Program-made: the position numbers and the translations under genes
The notes under the pieces: generated by a model
The model's database searches: none
Told to the model about the DNA's origin: nothing
What the model saw: the letters and a program-made list of their open reading frames with translations, nothing else
NCBI GenBank assembly: GCA_900549705.1
Contig: URPI01000077.1
Location: 1-9,946, forward strand
Source: an uncultured Eubacteriales bacterium
GTDB taxonomy: Bacteria > Bacillota > Clostridia > Oscillospirales > Oscillospiraceae
Length of the DNA: 9,946 nt
Direction: 5' to 3'
Part shown: piece after piece, positions 1 to 5,913 of the stretch
Layout of the letters: every line of letters starts with the position of its first letter
Position numbering within the stretch: the first letter of the stretch is position 1

Positions 1-35
1 AAACAGCCGGTTTCAGTGCGAAATCGGCTGTTTTT
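1..35 (+). terminator. Intrinsic terminator of an upstream gene outside the window
   Basis: A 14-bp stem (1-14 with 20-33, one G-T wobble) encloses a 5-base loop and runs into a run of five T (31-35). The left arm starts with AAA, so it could also work on the minus strand, where it would stop transcripts coming leftward from the integrase stump. No coding sequence for the upstream gene is visible. Confidence 0.8.
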
Positions 36-77
36 CTATACTTTTTCAGAAAAAATGAGCAGAGCGGGCAAGCGAAG

Positions 78-114
78 AATTCAACTTTAATTCAACTCGC
101 TTTTAAAATTCAAG
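78..114. repeat. Iterated AATTCAA motif beside the integrase stump
   Basis: AATTCAACT occurs at 78-86 and again at 89-97, exactly 11 bp (one helical turn) apart, and a third partial copy AATTCAAG lies at 107-114. A short inverted pair, AAGCGA (70-75) and TCGCTT (97-102), encloses the first two. Closely spaced short repeats next to an integrase gene are what recombinase arm-type or excisionase sites look like, but nothing beyond position and spacing supports that here. The sequence is AT-rich and chance is possible. Confidence 0.3.
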
Positions 115-340
115 CCTTTTTAAAAAAGACGTCAGCCAGAATGTCGGCGTTTTTCTGGTCTGCGGCCTCAATAACATGGGCGTAAATGTTGGCCGTGGTA
201 CTGACTTGCGCATGCCCCAGCCACTTAAAGATGGATACACTGTCCACGCCGTTAAAGTACAGCATGGAAGCCATCGTGCGGCGGAATGTGTGGGGGGTAC
301 AGCGGGGAAGATTGTGGCGTTTTGAAAATTTGGAAAGCCA
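110..340 (-). pseudogene. Tyrosine recombinase (integrase), C-terminal stump
   Basis: The minus strand keeps 76 open codons ending at TGA (110-112), with an in-frame TAA at 341-343 and no start codon upstream in frame. The protein carries the C-terminal catalytic signature of phage/ICE tyrosine recombinases: TPHTFRRT (the HxxR box), then WLGHAQVSTTANIYAHV, where the LGH histidine is followed ten residues later by the nucleophilic tyrosine. The N-terminal arm-binding and core-binding domains and the first catalytic arginine (about 250-300 residues in a full protein) are missing, so it cannot be functional alone. The tail after the tyrosine (about 25 residues) looks complete. It is head to head with a second, different integrase stump starting near 326. 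RRT instead of the usual RHT after the box is a small deviation. Identification as an integrase fragment is firm; the parent element is unknown. Confidence 0.85.
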
Positions 341-631
341 TTAGTAATGCAAAGCTGCCTTGCCAGAGGGGCTATATATTGCCCAATGTGCGGCAAAAAG
401 CAAGCGGTGGAAAAGCGCAAGACTCCCCATTCCACCCGGCACACATATGCAAGCTGGGCGCTGCAAAGCGGTATTGCTCCCGAGAATTTGCAGAAAATCT
501 TGGGGCACAAAAAGTTTGCTACGACAGCGGAAATCTACTACCATAGCAACGCTGACGCTCTTGTGTCAACTGTGCTTAATGCTAGTAACCGTGTTAGTAA
601 CCGTAAGCAGACAGACACGGACGAAAACTGA
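326..631 (+). pseudogene. Second tyrosine recombinase (integrase), C-terminal stump
   Basis: The frame is open from 326 (in-frame TGA at 323-325) to the stop TGA at 629-631; the first ATG is at 347, giving 94 residues. From that ATG, HSTRH at residues 28-32 is the HxxRH box, LGH at 52-54 supplies the second histidine and Y64 is the expected nucleophile (LGH, ten residues, Tyr). A 30-residue tail rich in Asn, Ser, Asp and Lys follows. The sequence differs clearly from the stump on the other strand, so the two are not copies of one gene. About three quarters of a normal integrase is missing. Upstream, residues 10-18 read IYCPMCGKK, which looks like half of a zinc ribbon and may be the remnant of the original N-terminus joined by an internal deletion. 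No clear Shine-Dalgarno precedes ATG 347. It is probably not functional, although expression of a short protein cannot be excluded. Confidence 0.8.
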
Positions 632-633
632 TA

Positions 634-675
634 ACACCCGGATAATTACTGGTAAATCAGTGCTTATCCGGGTGT
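634..675 (+). terminator. Long perfect hairpin after the integrase stump
   Basis: A perfect 12-bp stem, ACACCCGGATAA (634-645) with TTATCCGGGTGT (664-675), encloses a second 4-bp stem ACTG (648-651) with CAGT (658-661). It begins 3 bases after the stop of the plus-strand integrase stump, as a terminator would, but only ATCTGCTTTA follows, with no real T run. It could instead be a protein-binding palindrome or an end of the lost element. Confidence 0.5.
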
Positions 676-753
676 ATCTGCTTTAGCCTAAATTGCTAAT
701 GTTAAGCAATCCTTAAAATAAGTCAAAACCAGAAGATCAAAGGAGATGCATTT

Positions 754-867
754 ATGGCGTTTATTGATGAACTGCGCGAGGACGGCTTCTCCCGCTTTAT
801 TATGTGCTTTCAACTGTTGCAGGAAGCGAGGAAGCACTTCAGCGCCGAAGATGAAACAAGACCGTAA
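754..867 (+). CDS. Small hypothetical protein, 37 residues
   Basis: An ATG at 754 is preceded by a near-ideal Shine-Dalgarno, AAAGGAGATG, with AGGAG at 741-745 and 8 bases of spacing. The 37-codon reading frame stops at TAA 865-867. The product begins MAFIDELREDGFSRF and ends ARKHFSAEDETRP; it is charged, has one hydrophobic patch (FIMCFQLL, residues 15-22), no signal peptide and no motif I recognise. Its last codons and stop lie inside the left arm of a perfect terminator stem (859-886), so the gene ends as tightly as it can against its terminator. A palindrome ATTGCT-7-AGCAAT at 692-710 and an AT-rich stretch TTAAAATA lie upstream and could be the promoter/operator area. It lies between integrase remains and tRNA-Ala, so it may be a survivor of the lost element. 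The ribosome site is the main support for it being real. Confidence 0.45.
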   Translation: MAFIDELREDGFSRFIMCFQLLQEARKHFSAEDETRP

Positions 868-886
868 GGCGTTATCCTTACGGTCT
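859..886. terminator. Bidirectional terminator between the small ORF and tRNA-Ala
   Basis: A perfect 11-bp stem, AGACCGTAAGG (859-869) with CCTTACGGTCT (876-886), has a 6-base loop. On the minus strand it lies just past the tRNA 3' end and is followed by TGTTTC; on the plus strand GTTGTTGG follows. The minus-strand role, ending the tRNA transcript, seems the more natural one. It also contains the stop codon of the 37-codon plus-strand ORF. Confidence 0.65.
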
Positions 887-891
887 GTTGT

Positions 892-967
<76 letters not shown>

Positions 968-1017
968 ATATGAAGCTTTTCTTGCCTTGCTGTGTGCCTC
1001 ACGCAACCAGCTCCTGT

Positions 1018-1045
1018 ATTATAGCACAGTATCTCCGAATGTCAA
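1018..1045 (-). promoter_or_regulatory. Promoter of tRNA-Ala
   Basis: On the minus strand a perfect TTGACA (-35, 1040-1045) and a perfect TATAAT (-10, 1018-1023) are 16 bp apart. The -10 box ends about 50 bases before the tRNA 5' end at 967, leaving a short leader that would be removed by RNase P. This is the best sigma-A promoter in the window. Confidence 0.9.
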
Positions 1046-1115
1046 GCATTATTTTTCGGATTTTTTATTTTTCTTTTTTTCTCAACATTACTCTTCCTTT
1101 TTACGGAATCTGCTG

Positions 1116-1149
1116 TATAATTTTATTGATAGAAAATAGAAGCAGGAGG
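1116..1149 (+). promoter_or_regulatory. -10 box and ribosome site of galK
   Basis: A perfect TATAAT lies at 1116-1121, 35 bases before the galK start; no good -35 hexamer stands 16-18 bp upstream, only T-rich sequence, so the promoter may be weak or activator-dependent. AGGAGG at 1144-1149 with 7 bases of spacing fixes ATG 1157 as the start. The promoter diverges from that of tRNA-Ala. Confidence 0.6.
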
Positions 1150-1156
1150 CTATTCC

Positions 1157-2359
1157 ATGGAAGCATTACATTTGACGCAGACCCAGAAGGCTCAGCTGGA
1201 TGCAGGCTTTGCCGAAACCTTTGGCGGCGCACCGGAGCGCTATTTCTCCGCCCCCGGACGCACGGAAATTGGCGGAAACCACACCGACCACCAGCGGGGA
1301 CGGGTGCTGGCAGCCGCCGTCAATCTGGACACATTGGCGGCAGTACGGTGCAACGGCACGGAGGAAATCCGCATTCTTTCCCAGGGCTATCCCATGTGTG
1401 TGGTGCGGCTGAATCAGTTGGAGCCGGTGGCAGAGGAAGTCAACTCCACCCCCGCTCTGATTCGGGGCGTGGCGGCTCGGTTCCATCAGCTGGGATGCCG
1501 GGTGCAGGGCTTCGATGCCTACTGCATCTCCACGGTGCTGCCCGGTTCCGGCCTCAGCTCCTCGGCTGCCTTTGAGGTGCTGATTGGCACCATCATCAAC
1601 CACCTGTTCTTTGATGCCCAGGTGTCCCAGCCGGAGATTGCCCAGATTGGCCAGTACGCAGAGAATGTGTTCTTTGGCAAGCCCTGCGGTCTGATGGATC
1701 AGATGGCTTCCGCCGTGGGCAACCTGGTGACCATCGACTTCCGCCAGAAGGATGCCCCGGTGATTCACCCCGTGGACTTTGACTTCTCCGCCTGCGGTCA
1801 TGCCCTGTGCATCATCGACACCCGTGCCAGCCATGCAGACCTGACCGACGAATATGCCGCCATCCCCCTGGAAATCCGGCAGGTATGCGCCTATTTCGGC
1901 AAGGAAGTGCTGACCCAGATTCCCGAGGAGGAGTTCTATGCCGCCATTCCCGCCCTGCGGACCCAGTGCGGCGACCGGGCCGTGATGCGCTGCATCCACT
2001 TTTATCAGGACAACGCCCGGGTGCCTCAGCAGGTAGCCGCTCTGGAATCCGGTGATTTCAGCCGTTTCCTGGAGCTGGTGAAGGAGAGCGGACGCTCCTC
2101 CTGGATGTACCTGCAAAACGTGATTCCCGCCGGCTACAAGGAGCATCAGGATGTGGCAATCAGCCTGGCACTGTGCCAGCATTATTTGCAGGGCAGAGGT
2201 GCCTACCGGGTGCACGGCGGCGGCTTCGCCGGAACGGTTCAGGCATTCGTTCCCTTCGACCTGCTGGAATCCTTCCGTACCGGCATTGATGCGGCGCTGG
2301 GCGAGGGCGCTTGCCATGTGCTGTCCATCCGTCCCCAGGGCGGCGTAGAGGCGTTTTAA
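1157..2359 (+). CDS. galK: Galactokinase
   Basis: This is a 400-residue GHMP-superfamily kinase that phosphorylates alpha-D-galactose to galactose 1-phosphate with ATP, the first committed Leloir step, in the cytoplasm. Visible motifs in order: the galactokinase signature GRTEIGGNHTDH (34-45), with R35 as the likely catalytic arginine; the GHMP ATP-loop LPGSGLSSSAAF (128-139); PCGLMDQMAS (176-185), with D181 as the catalytic base; and the third GHMP motif YRVHGGGFAGT (350-360). The length fits the family. IGGNHTDH in place of the commoner IGEHTDY marks it as the divergent clostridial type, so activity on a related sugar cannot be excluded. The start is set by AGGAGG at 1144-1149. It is a single-gene unit: the tRNA gene diverges upstream and a GC-rich hairpin follows, with no galT, galE or sugar transporter in the window, so the rest of the pathway must be encoded elsewhere. 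Confidence 0.93.
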   Translation: MEALHLTQTQKAQLDAGFAETFGGAPERYFSAPGRTEIGGNHTDHQRGRVLAAAVNLDTLAAVRCNGTEEIRILSQGYPMCVVRLNQLEPVAEEVNSTPALIRGVAARFHQLGCRVQGFDAYCISTVLPGSGLSSSAAFEVLIGTIINHLFFDAQVSQPEIAQIGQYAENVFFGKPCGLMDQMASAVGNLVTIDFRQKDAPVIHPVDFDFSACGHALCIIDTRASHADLTDEYAAIPLEIRQVCAYFGKEVLTQIPEEEFYAAIPALRTQCGDRAVMRCIHFYQDNARVPQQVAALESGDFSRFLELVKESGRSSWMYLQNVIPAGYKEHQDVAISLALCQHYLQGRGAYRVHGGGFAGTVQAFVPFDLLESFRTGIDAALGEGACHVLSIRPQGGVEAF

Positions 2360-2363
2360 GCTT

Positions 2364-2402
2364 GAAACAGGAAGGGCGGCGATCATGCCGCCCGCCCGTT
2401 TC
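2364..2402 (+). terminator. GC-rich hairpin after galK
   Basis: GGGCGGC (2374-2380) pairs perfectly with GCCGCCC (2387-2393) around a 6-base loop, extended through internal mismatches by GAAAC (2364-2368) with GTTTC (2398-2402). It lies right after the galK stop and is probably its terminator, though no T run follows. Confidence 0.6.
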
Positions 2403-2685
2403 TGCAATAGAACAGTTTGATGAACAGCATCCGTCCGGCGCAAGGTGCTGCCGTATCTGAAGCCCTATTCAGCGCTGTAGCATATTATACAAAGCCATCT
2501 CAAACGCTTACGTTCCAAAACCGATAATTTACGTTGTAAATCGGATGCTCTTTCGGCACGGATAAAACATGGCTGCTGGATTGGTATCCATTTTGCACAA
2601 ATTTGTTTTTCAAAGAAACAATATCGCTTTTGATGTGATTCTAAGAAGGACACCATCTGTCTGCAATATTTACGACAAAAATCAG
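2403..2685. other. AT-rich gene-poor stretch between galK and the beta-glucosidase operon
   Basis: No convincing gene is visible from 2403 to the operon promoter. Short frames exist on both strands (for example 2465-2656 minus, 2569-2772 plus) but lack ribosome sites and recognisable motifs, and the base composition is clearly more AT-rich than the flanking genes. A small hairpin lies at 2521-2544 (CCGA...TCGG around TTTAC/GTAAA with a three-base bulge). The stretch looks like decayed or foreign DNA whose origin I cannot name. Confidence 0.5.
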
Positions 2686-2717
2686 AGTGCCGGTGCAGCT
2701 TCCTGCGCCGACTTTTT
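2686..2717. terminator. Orphan intrinsic terminator, probably bidirectional
   Basis: CGGTGCAG (2691-2698) pairs with CTGCGCCG (2703-2710) around a CTTC loop, extended by AGT (2686-2688) with ACT (2711-2713) and flowing into TTTTT (2713-2717). A matching AAAAA lies on the left side (2677-2681), so it should work in both directions. It does not follow any gene I can recognise: galK already has its own hairpin 280 bp upstream. Confidence 0.6.
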
Positions 2718-2791
2718 CGTCATTTGGACGGAAACAGGGGTAATCCGGTTCTTTATGGATTATTTACAGTAGATTTTTTTGTAAAAGAATG

Positions 2792-2836
2792 TATAATTAG
2801 TTAATAAGCACAAGTAACACTACACTGACAGAGGAG
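2792..2836 (+). promoter_or_regulatory. -10 box and ribosome site of the beta-glucosidase operon
   Basis: A perfect TATAAT lies at 2792-2797; the best -35 candidate is a poor TAGATT 16 bp upstream. GAGGAG at 2831-2836, 10 bases before ATG 2847, is the ribosome site. I found no convincing catabolite-repression (cre) operator here. Confidence 0.55.
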
Positions 2837-2846
2837 CGCGTAAACA

Positions 2847-5258
2847 ATGAATCTCAAAGAAAAAATCGCCCGGATGTCCCTGGAAGAAAAGGCCGCCTTT
2901 CTTCAGGGCTGGACGACCTGGACGACCCTTGATAAAAAGAAATCCGATATTCCGGTTATGTTTTTGTCAGATGGCCCTCACGGTCTGCGCAAGCAGGCCG
3001 GTGCCGGTGACCATCTGGGGCTGAACGCCTCCATCCCTGCCACCTGCTTCCCCACCGCTGCCACCATGGCGAACTCCTGGGATGAGGCATTGGGCGAGGA
3101 AATGGGCAGAGCCTTGGGCGAAGAAGCAGCCGCCAATGACGTGAATGTTCTGCTTGGTCCCGGCCTGAACATGAAGCGCAGTCCTCTGTGCGGGCGGAAC
3201 TTCGAGTATTTTTCCGAAGACCCCTATCTGGCCGGTAAAATGGCGGCTGCCTACGTCCGGGGCATTCAGGCAAATGGTGTTTCCGCCTGCCCGAAGCACT
3301 TCGCTGTCAACTCCCAGGAGCTGCGCCGCATGGCCATGAACTCCGTGGTGGACGAGCGTACCCTGCGGGAAATCTACCTCACCGGCTTTGAGATTGCCGT
3401 GAAGGAAGGACATCCCAAGTCCATCATGTCTGCCTACAATATGATTAACGGCGTTTACGCCAATGAAAACGCCCACCTGCTGAAAGAAATCCTCCGCACC
3501 GAATGGGGCTTTGACGGCTTTGTGGTCACCGACTGGGGCGGAGATAATGACCATGCCCTGGGCGTGAAAAACGGTTCCAACCTGGTGATGCCCGTCCCCG
3601 GCCCAGACTGTGCGCTGGGACTTGTAAAGGCCGTGCAGGAAGGCCGTGTGTCCGAAAAAGATATTGACCAGCGTCTCAAGGAACTGCTGGCGGTGGTGTA
3701 CTCCACCGATGAGGCAATGAAGAAGGCTCCCAAGACCTTTGACAAGGAAGCCCACCACGCCCTTGCCCGGAAGTGTGCGGCTCAGTCCATTGTTCTGCTG
3801 GAAAATGACGGCGTTCTGCCTCTGAGCGGTGACGAAAAGGTAGCGGTGATCGGTGACTTCGGCAAGAACCCCCGCTATCAGGGTGCCGGCTCCTCCATGG
3901 TTAACCCCACTGCCCTGGACGACCTGTATACCAGCCTGATTTCCAGCGGCGTGACCATCACCGGGTTTGCCCAGGGCTATGACCGTAAGAATCCCAATCC
4001 GGTGCAGGCTATGATTGATGAGGCTGTTGCGGTGGCGAAGGATGCCCCCTTGGTGCTGCTGTGCATCGGTCTGGATGAAATTGCCGAATCTGAGGGCATG
4101 GATCGCCTTCACATGGAGTTGAGCAAGAGCCAACAAGAGCTGGTCAAGGCGGTTACTGCCGTCAATCAGAATATTGTGCTGGTGGTGTCCGGCGGCTCTC
4201 CTTTTGTGATGCCAACCGGCTGCCGTGCCATTATCCACGGCTACCTGGGCGGACAGGCGGGCAGCGCCGCCATGGCCGATGCCCTGCTGGGCAAGGTCAA
4301 TCCTTCCGGCAAGCTGAATGAAACCTGGCCGCTGAAGCTGGAGGACAACCCCTCTTACAACTACTTCCCCAGCAAGGAGCGCACCGCCGAATACCGGGAG
4401 GGGCTTTACATCGGCTATCGCTATTATGACACCGCCGGAGTGCCTGTGCGCTATCCCTTCGGCTATGGCCTGAGCTACACGACTTTTGAATATTCCGATA
4501 TTCATGCCGACAAGACCGGTGTCACCTTCACCGTCACCAACACCGGTAACCGGGATGGCGCTGAGGTTGCCCAGGTTTATGTCTCCTGCACAAACGGCAA
4601 AGTATTCCGCCCCAAGAAGGAGCTCAAGGGCTTTGCCAAGGTGTTCCTGGCAGCAGGGGAGAGCAAGACTGTCACTGTGAAATTTGATGACAAGGCTTTC
4701 CGCTACTTCAATGTGAGGACCAACCGCTGGGAAGTGGAGACGGCTGACTATGAAGTTCTGGTGGCTGCCAACGCGGCCGATGTGCGTCTGACCGCTTCCG
4801 TGAAGGTGCAGGGCACCGGCGCGCAGAACCCCTACGGCAGTATGCCCGGTTACGAAGACGGCAAAATCACTGCCGTGTCCGATGAGGAGTTTGCAAAGCT
4901 TTTGGGGCATCCCATTCCTGATGGCTCCTGGAGCGGCGAGCTGGGCATCAACGATGCCGTCTGCCAGCTATATTATGCCAAAACGGGCATTGCAAGATTT
5001 GCCTACAAAATCATGCGGAGCATGAAGGAGAAATCCGAGGCAAAGGGAACTCCCGACCTGAACATTCTGTTCCTGTACAATATGCCTCTGCGTGCCATGG
5101 CGAAAATGTCCGGCGGCATGATGTCCATGAAGATGGTGGATGATGTGTGCTTCCTGGTCAACGGCCATTTCTGGCGGGGGCTGGGTCGGCTGATTGCCGA
5201 TTTCTTCCGCAATCTGTCTGCCGGGAAAAAGTTTATGAAGAAGCTCAACGAGCAATAA
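2847..5258 (+). CDS. Glycoside hydrolase family 3 beta-glucosidase with C-terminal tail
   Basis: This is an 803-residue retaining GH3 enzyme, most likely hydrolysing terminal beta-D-glucosyl (possibly beta-xylosyl) residues of oligosaccharides or glycosides. The N-terminal TIM-barrel shows SDGPHG (41-46), GRNFEYFSEDP (116-126), KHFAVN (150-155) and FVVTDWGG (225-232), with D229 as nucleophile. The alpha/beta sandwich carries ESEGMDR (414-420), with E416 as the likely acid/base, and GKLNETWP (488-495). YPFGYGLSYTTFEY (536-549) leads into a fibronectin-III-like domain (about 550-655). Beyond it is a tail of about 140 residues (660-803), rich in Met and partly amphipathic, that shorter relatives such as Thermotoga Bgl3B lack. 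There is no signal peptide, so it is probably cytoplasmic and acts on imported sugars. It starts the operon; the next gene follows after 18 bases. The family call is firm, the substrate is not. Confidence 0.93.
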   Translation: MNLKEKIARMSLEEKAAFLQGWTTWTTLDKKKSDIPVMFLSDGPHGLRKQAGAGDHLGLNASIPATCFPTAATMANSWDEALGEEMGRALGEEAAANDVNVLLGPGLNMKRSPLCGRNFEYFSEDPYLAGKMAAAYVRGIQANGVSACPKHFAVNSQELRRMAMNSVVDERTLREIYLTGFEIAVKEGHPKSIMSAYNMINGVYANENAHLLKEILRTEWGFDGFVVTDWGGDNDHALGVKNGSNLVMPVPGPDCALGLVKAVQEGRVSEKDIDQRLKELLAVVYSTDEAMKKAPKTFDKEAHHALARKCAAQSIVLLENDGVLPLSGDEKVAVIGDFGKNPRYQGAGSSMVNPTALDDLYTSLISSGVTITGFAQGYDRKNPNPVQAMIDEAVAVAKDAPLVLLCIGLDEIAESEGMDRLHMELSKSQQELVKAVTAVNQNIVLVVSGGSPFVMPTGCRAIIHGYLGGQAGSAAMADALLGKVNPSGKLNETWPLKLEDNPSYNYFPSKERTAEYREGLYIGYRYYDTAGVPVRYPFGYGLSYTTFEYSDIHADKTGVTFTVTNTGNRDGAEVAQVYVSCTNGKVFRPKKELKGFAKVFLAAGESKTVTVKFDDKAFRYFNVRTNRWEVETADYEVLVAANAADVRLTASVKVQGTGAQNPYGSMPGYEDGKITAVSDEEFAKLLGHPIPDGSWSGELGINDAVCQLYYAKTGIARFAYKIMRSMKEKSEAKGTPDLNILFLYNMPLRAMAKMSGGMMSMKMVDDVCFLVNGHFWRGLGRLIADFFRNLSAGKKFMKKLNEQ

Positions 5259-5276
5259 AAGGAGTGTCACTGCAAT

Positions 5277-5840
5277 ATGAAAAATTGGTGGAATCATTTT
5301 GCCCAGAAGCATCCGTCTCTTTCCCAGTGGGTGCGGGAGGGTGGCCTGTTCGTAATCGTCAGCAACCTCATCACCGTCTTTAAGTATCTGCTGCTGACCT
5401 TCCTGCCTGCGGCCTTTGCATTCCTGGGCAGCCGGGACTTCGGGTTCCCCGGCGTTGACCTGACCCTGTTTGGAATCAAGTTCAAGTGGTACATCATCGG
5501 CTATGGCGCTGACCAGGGCGGCGTGGCCTACTTCACGGCCTATATGATTGCCATGTTCATCGGCGAAGTCATCAACTTCTTCATCCAGCGCAGCTGGGTG
5601 TTCCGCTCCAAGGGCAACGTGGTGCGCCAGGGGCTGTGGTATCTGCTGGCCTTCTGCGTGGTCACCTGCGTGGTCAACTCCATCAACTGCATCTGGGCGG
5701 CAGTGGCCGGACACTTTGTTGCCCCCTGGCTGTATAATATCGGCACCACCGTTCTCAATGGCGGCGTGTCCATGGTGGTGTTTTTCATCGTCAACAAGAT
5801 TGTTTTCAGCGATACCAAAAAGCCTGAAACCGCAAAATAA
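5277..5840 (+). CDS. GtrA-family membrane protein
   Basis: This 187-residue integral membrane protein has four predicted transmembrane helices (about 22-50, 83-104, 119-143, 151-176). The second helix ends in the family signature NFFIQRSWVF (100-109) and the fourth in NKIVF (173-177), both typical of GtrA-like proteins. GtrA members are thought to help flip undecaprenyl-phosphate-linked sugars across the membrane or to organise the glycosyltransferases using them. It is longer than the common 120-150 residues because of a 30-residue loop between helices 1 and 2 (about 51-82). GGAG at 5261-5264 is 12 bases from the ATG, a slightly long spacing. It follows the GH3 gene by 18 bases and precedes a GT2 gene, a common GtrA partner. 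The family call is firm; the lipid-linked sugar is unknown. Confidence 0.85.
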   Translation: MKNWWNHFAQKHPSLSQWVREGGLFVIVSNLITVFKYLLLTFLPAAFAFLGSRDFGFPGVDLTLFGIKFKWYIIGYGADQGGVAYFTAYMIAMFIGEVINFFIQRSWVFRSKGNVVRQGLWYLLAFCVVTCVVNSINCIWAAVAGHFVAPWLYNIGTTVLNGGVSMVVFFIVNKIVFSDTKKPETAK

Positions 5841-5854
5841 TGAGTAAAAAAGCA

Positions 5855-5879
5855 TGGGGGCAGCGCAGAACTGCCCCCA
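5855..5879. terminator. Intercistronic hairpin between the GtrA and GT2 genes
   Basis: TGGGGGCAG (5855-5863) pairs perfectly with CTGCCCCCA (5871-5879) around a 7-base loop. On the plus strand no T run follows, so it should at most reduce read-through or protect mRNA ends. On the minus strand it is followed by TGCTTTTTT, the arrangement of a proper terminator against antisense transcription. Confidence 0.55.
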
Positions 5880-5913
5880 AACGCCATGAATACAAGAAAG
5901 AGGAAAAGACAAA

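Noticed and set aside
103..510. A 135-codon minus-strand frame over both integrase stumps
   Set aside because: The integrase homology on this strand is in another frame (110-340); this frame shows no motif.
1166..2443. A 425-codon open frame on the minus strand opposite galK
   Set aside because: It mirrors a well-motifed galactokinase gene, its translation is Gly/His/Gln-rich with no domain, and it has no ribosome site; it is a codon-bias shadow.
2465..2656. A 63-codon minus-strand frame in the gap before the GH3 operon
   Set aside because: No Shine-Dalgarno, no recognisable motif, Cys/Trp-rich random-looking tail; kept only as part of the gene-free stretch.
2569..2772. A 67-codon plus-strand frame in the same gap
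   Set aside because: It runs through the strong intrinsic terminator at 2686-2717 and lacks a ribosome site.
2967..4910. A 647-codon open frame on the minus strand opposite the GH3 gene
   Set aside because: Entirely antisense to a clear GH3 catalytic sequence, His/Gly-rich composition, no motifs; an antisense shadow of high-GC codons.
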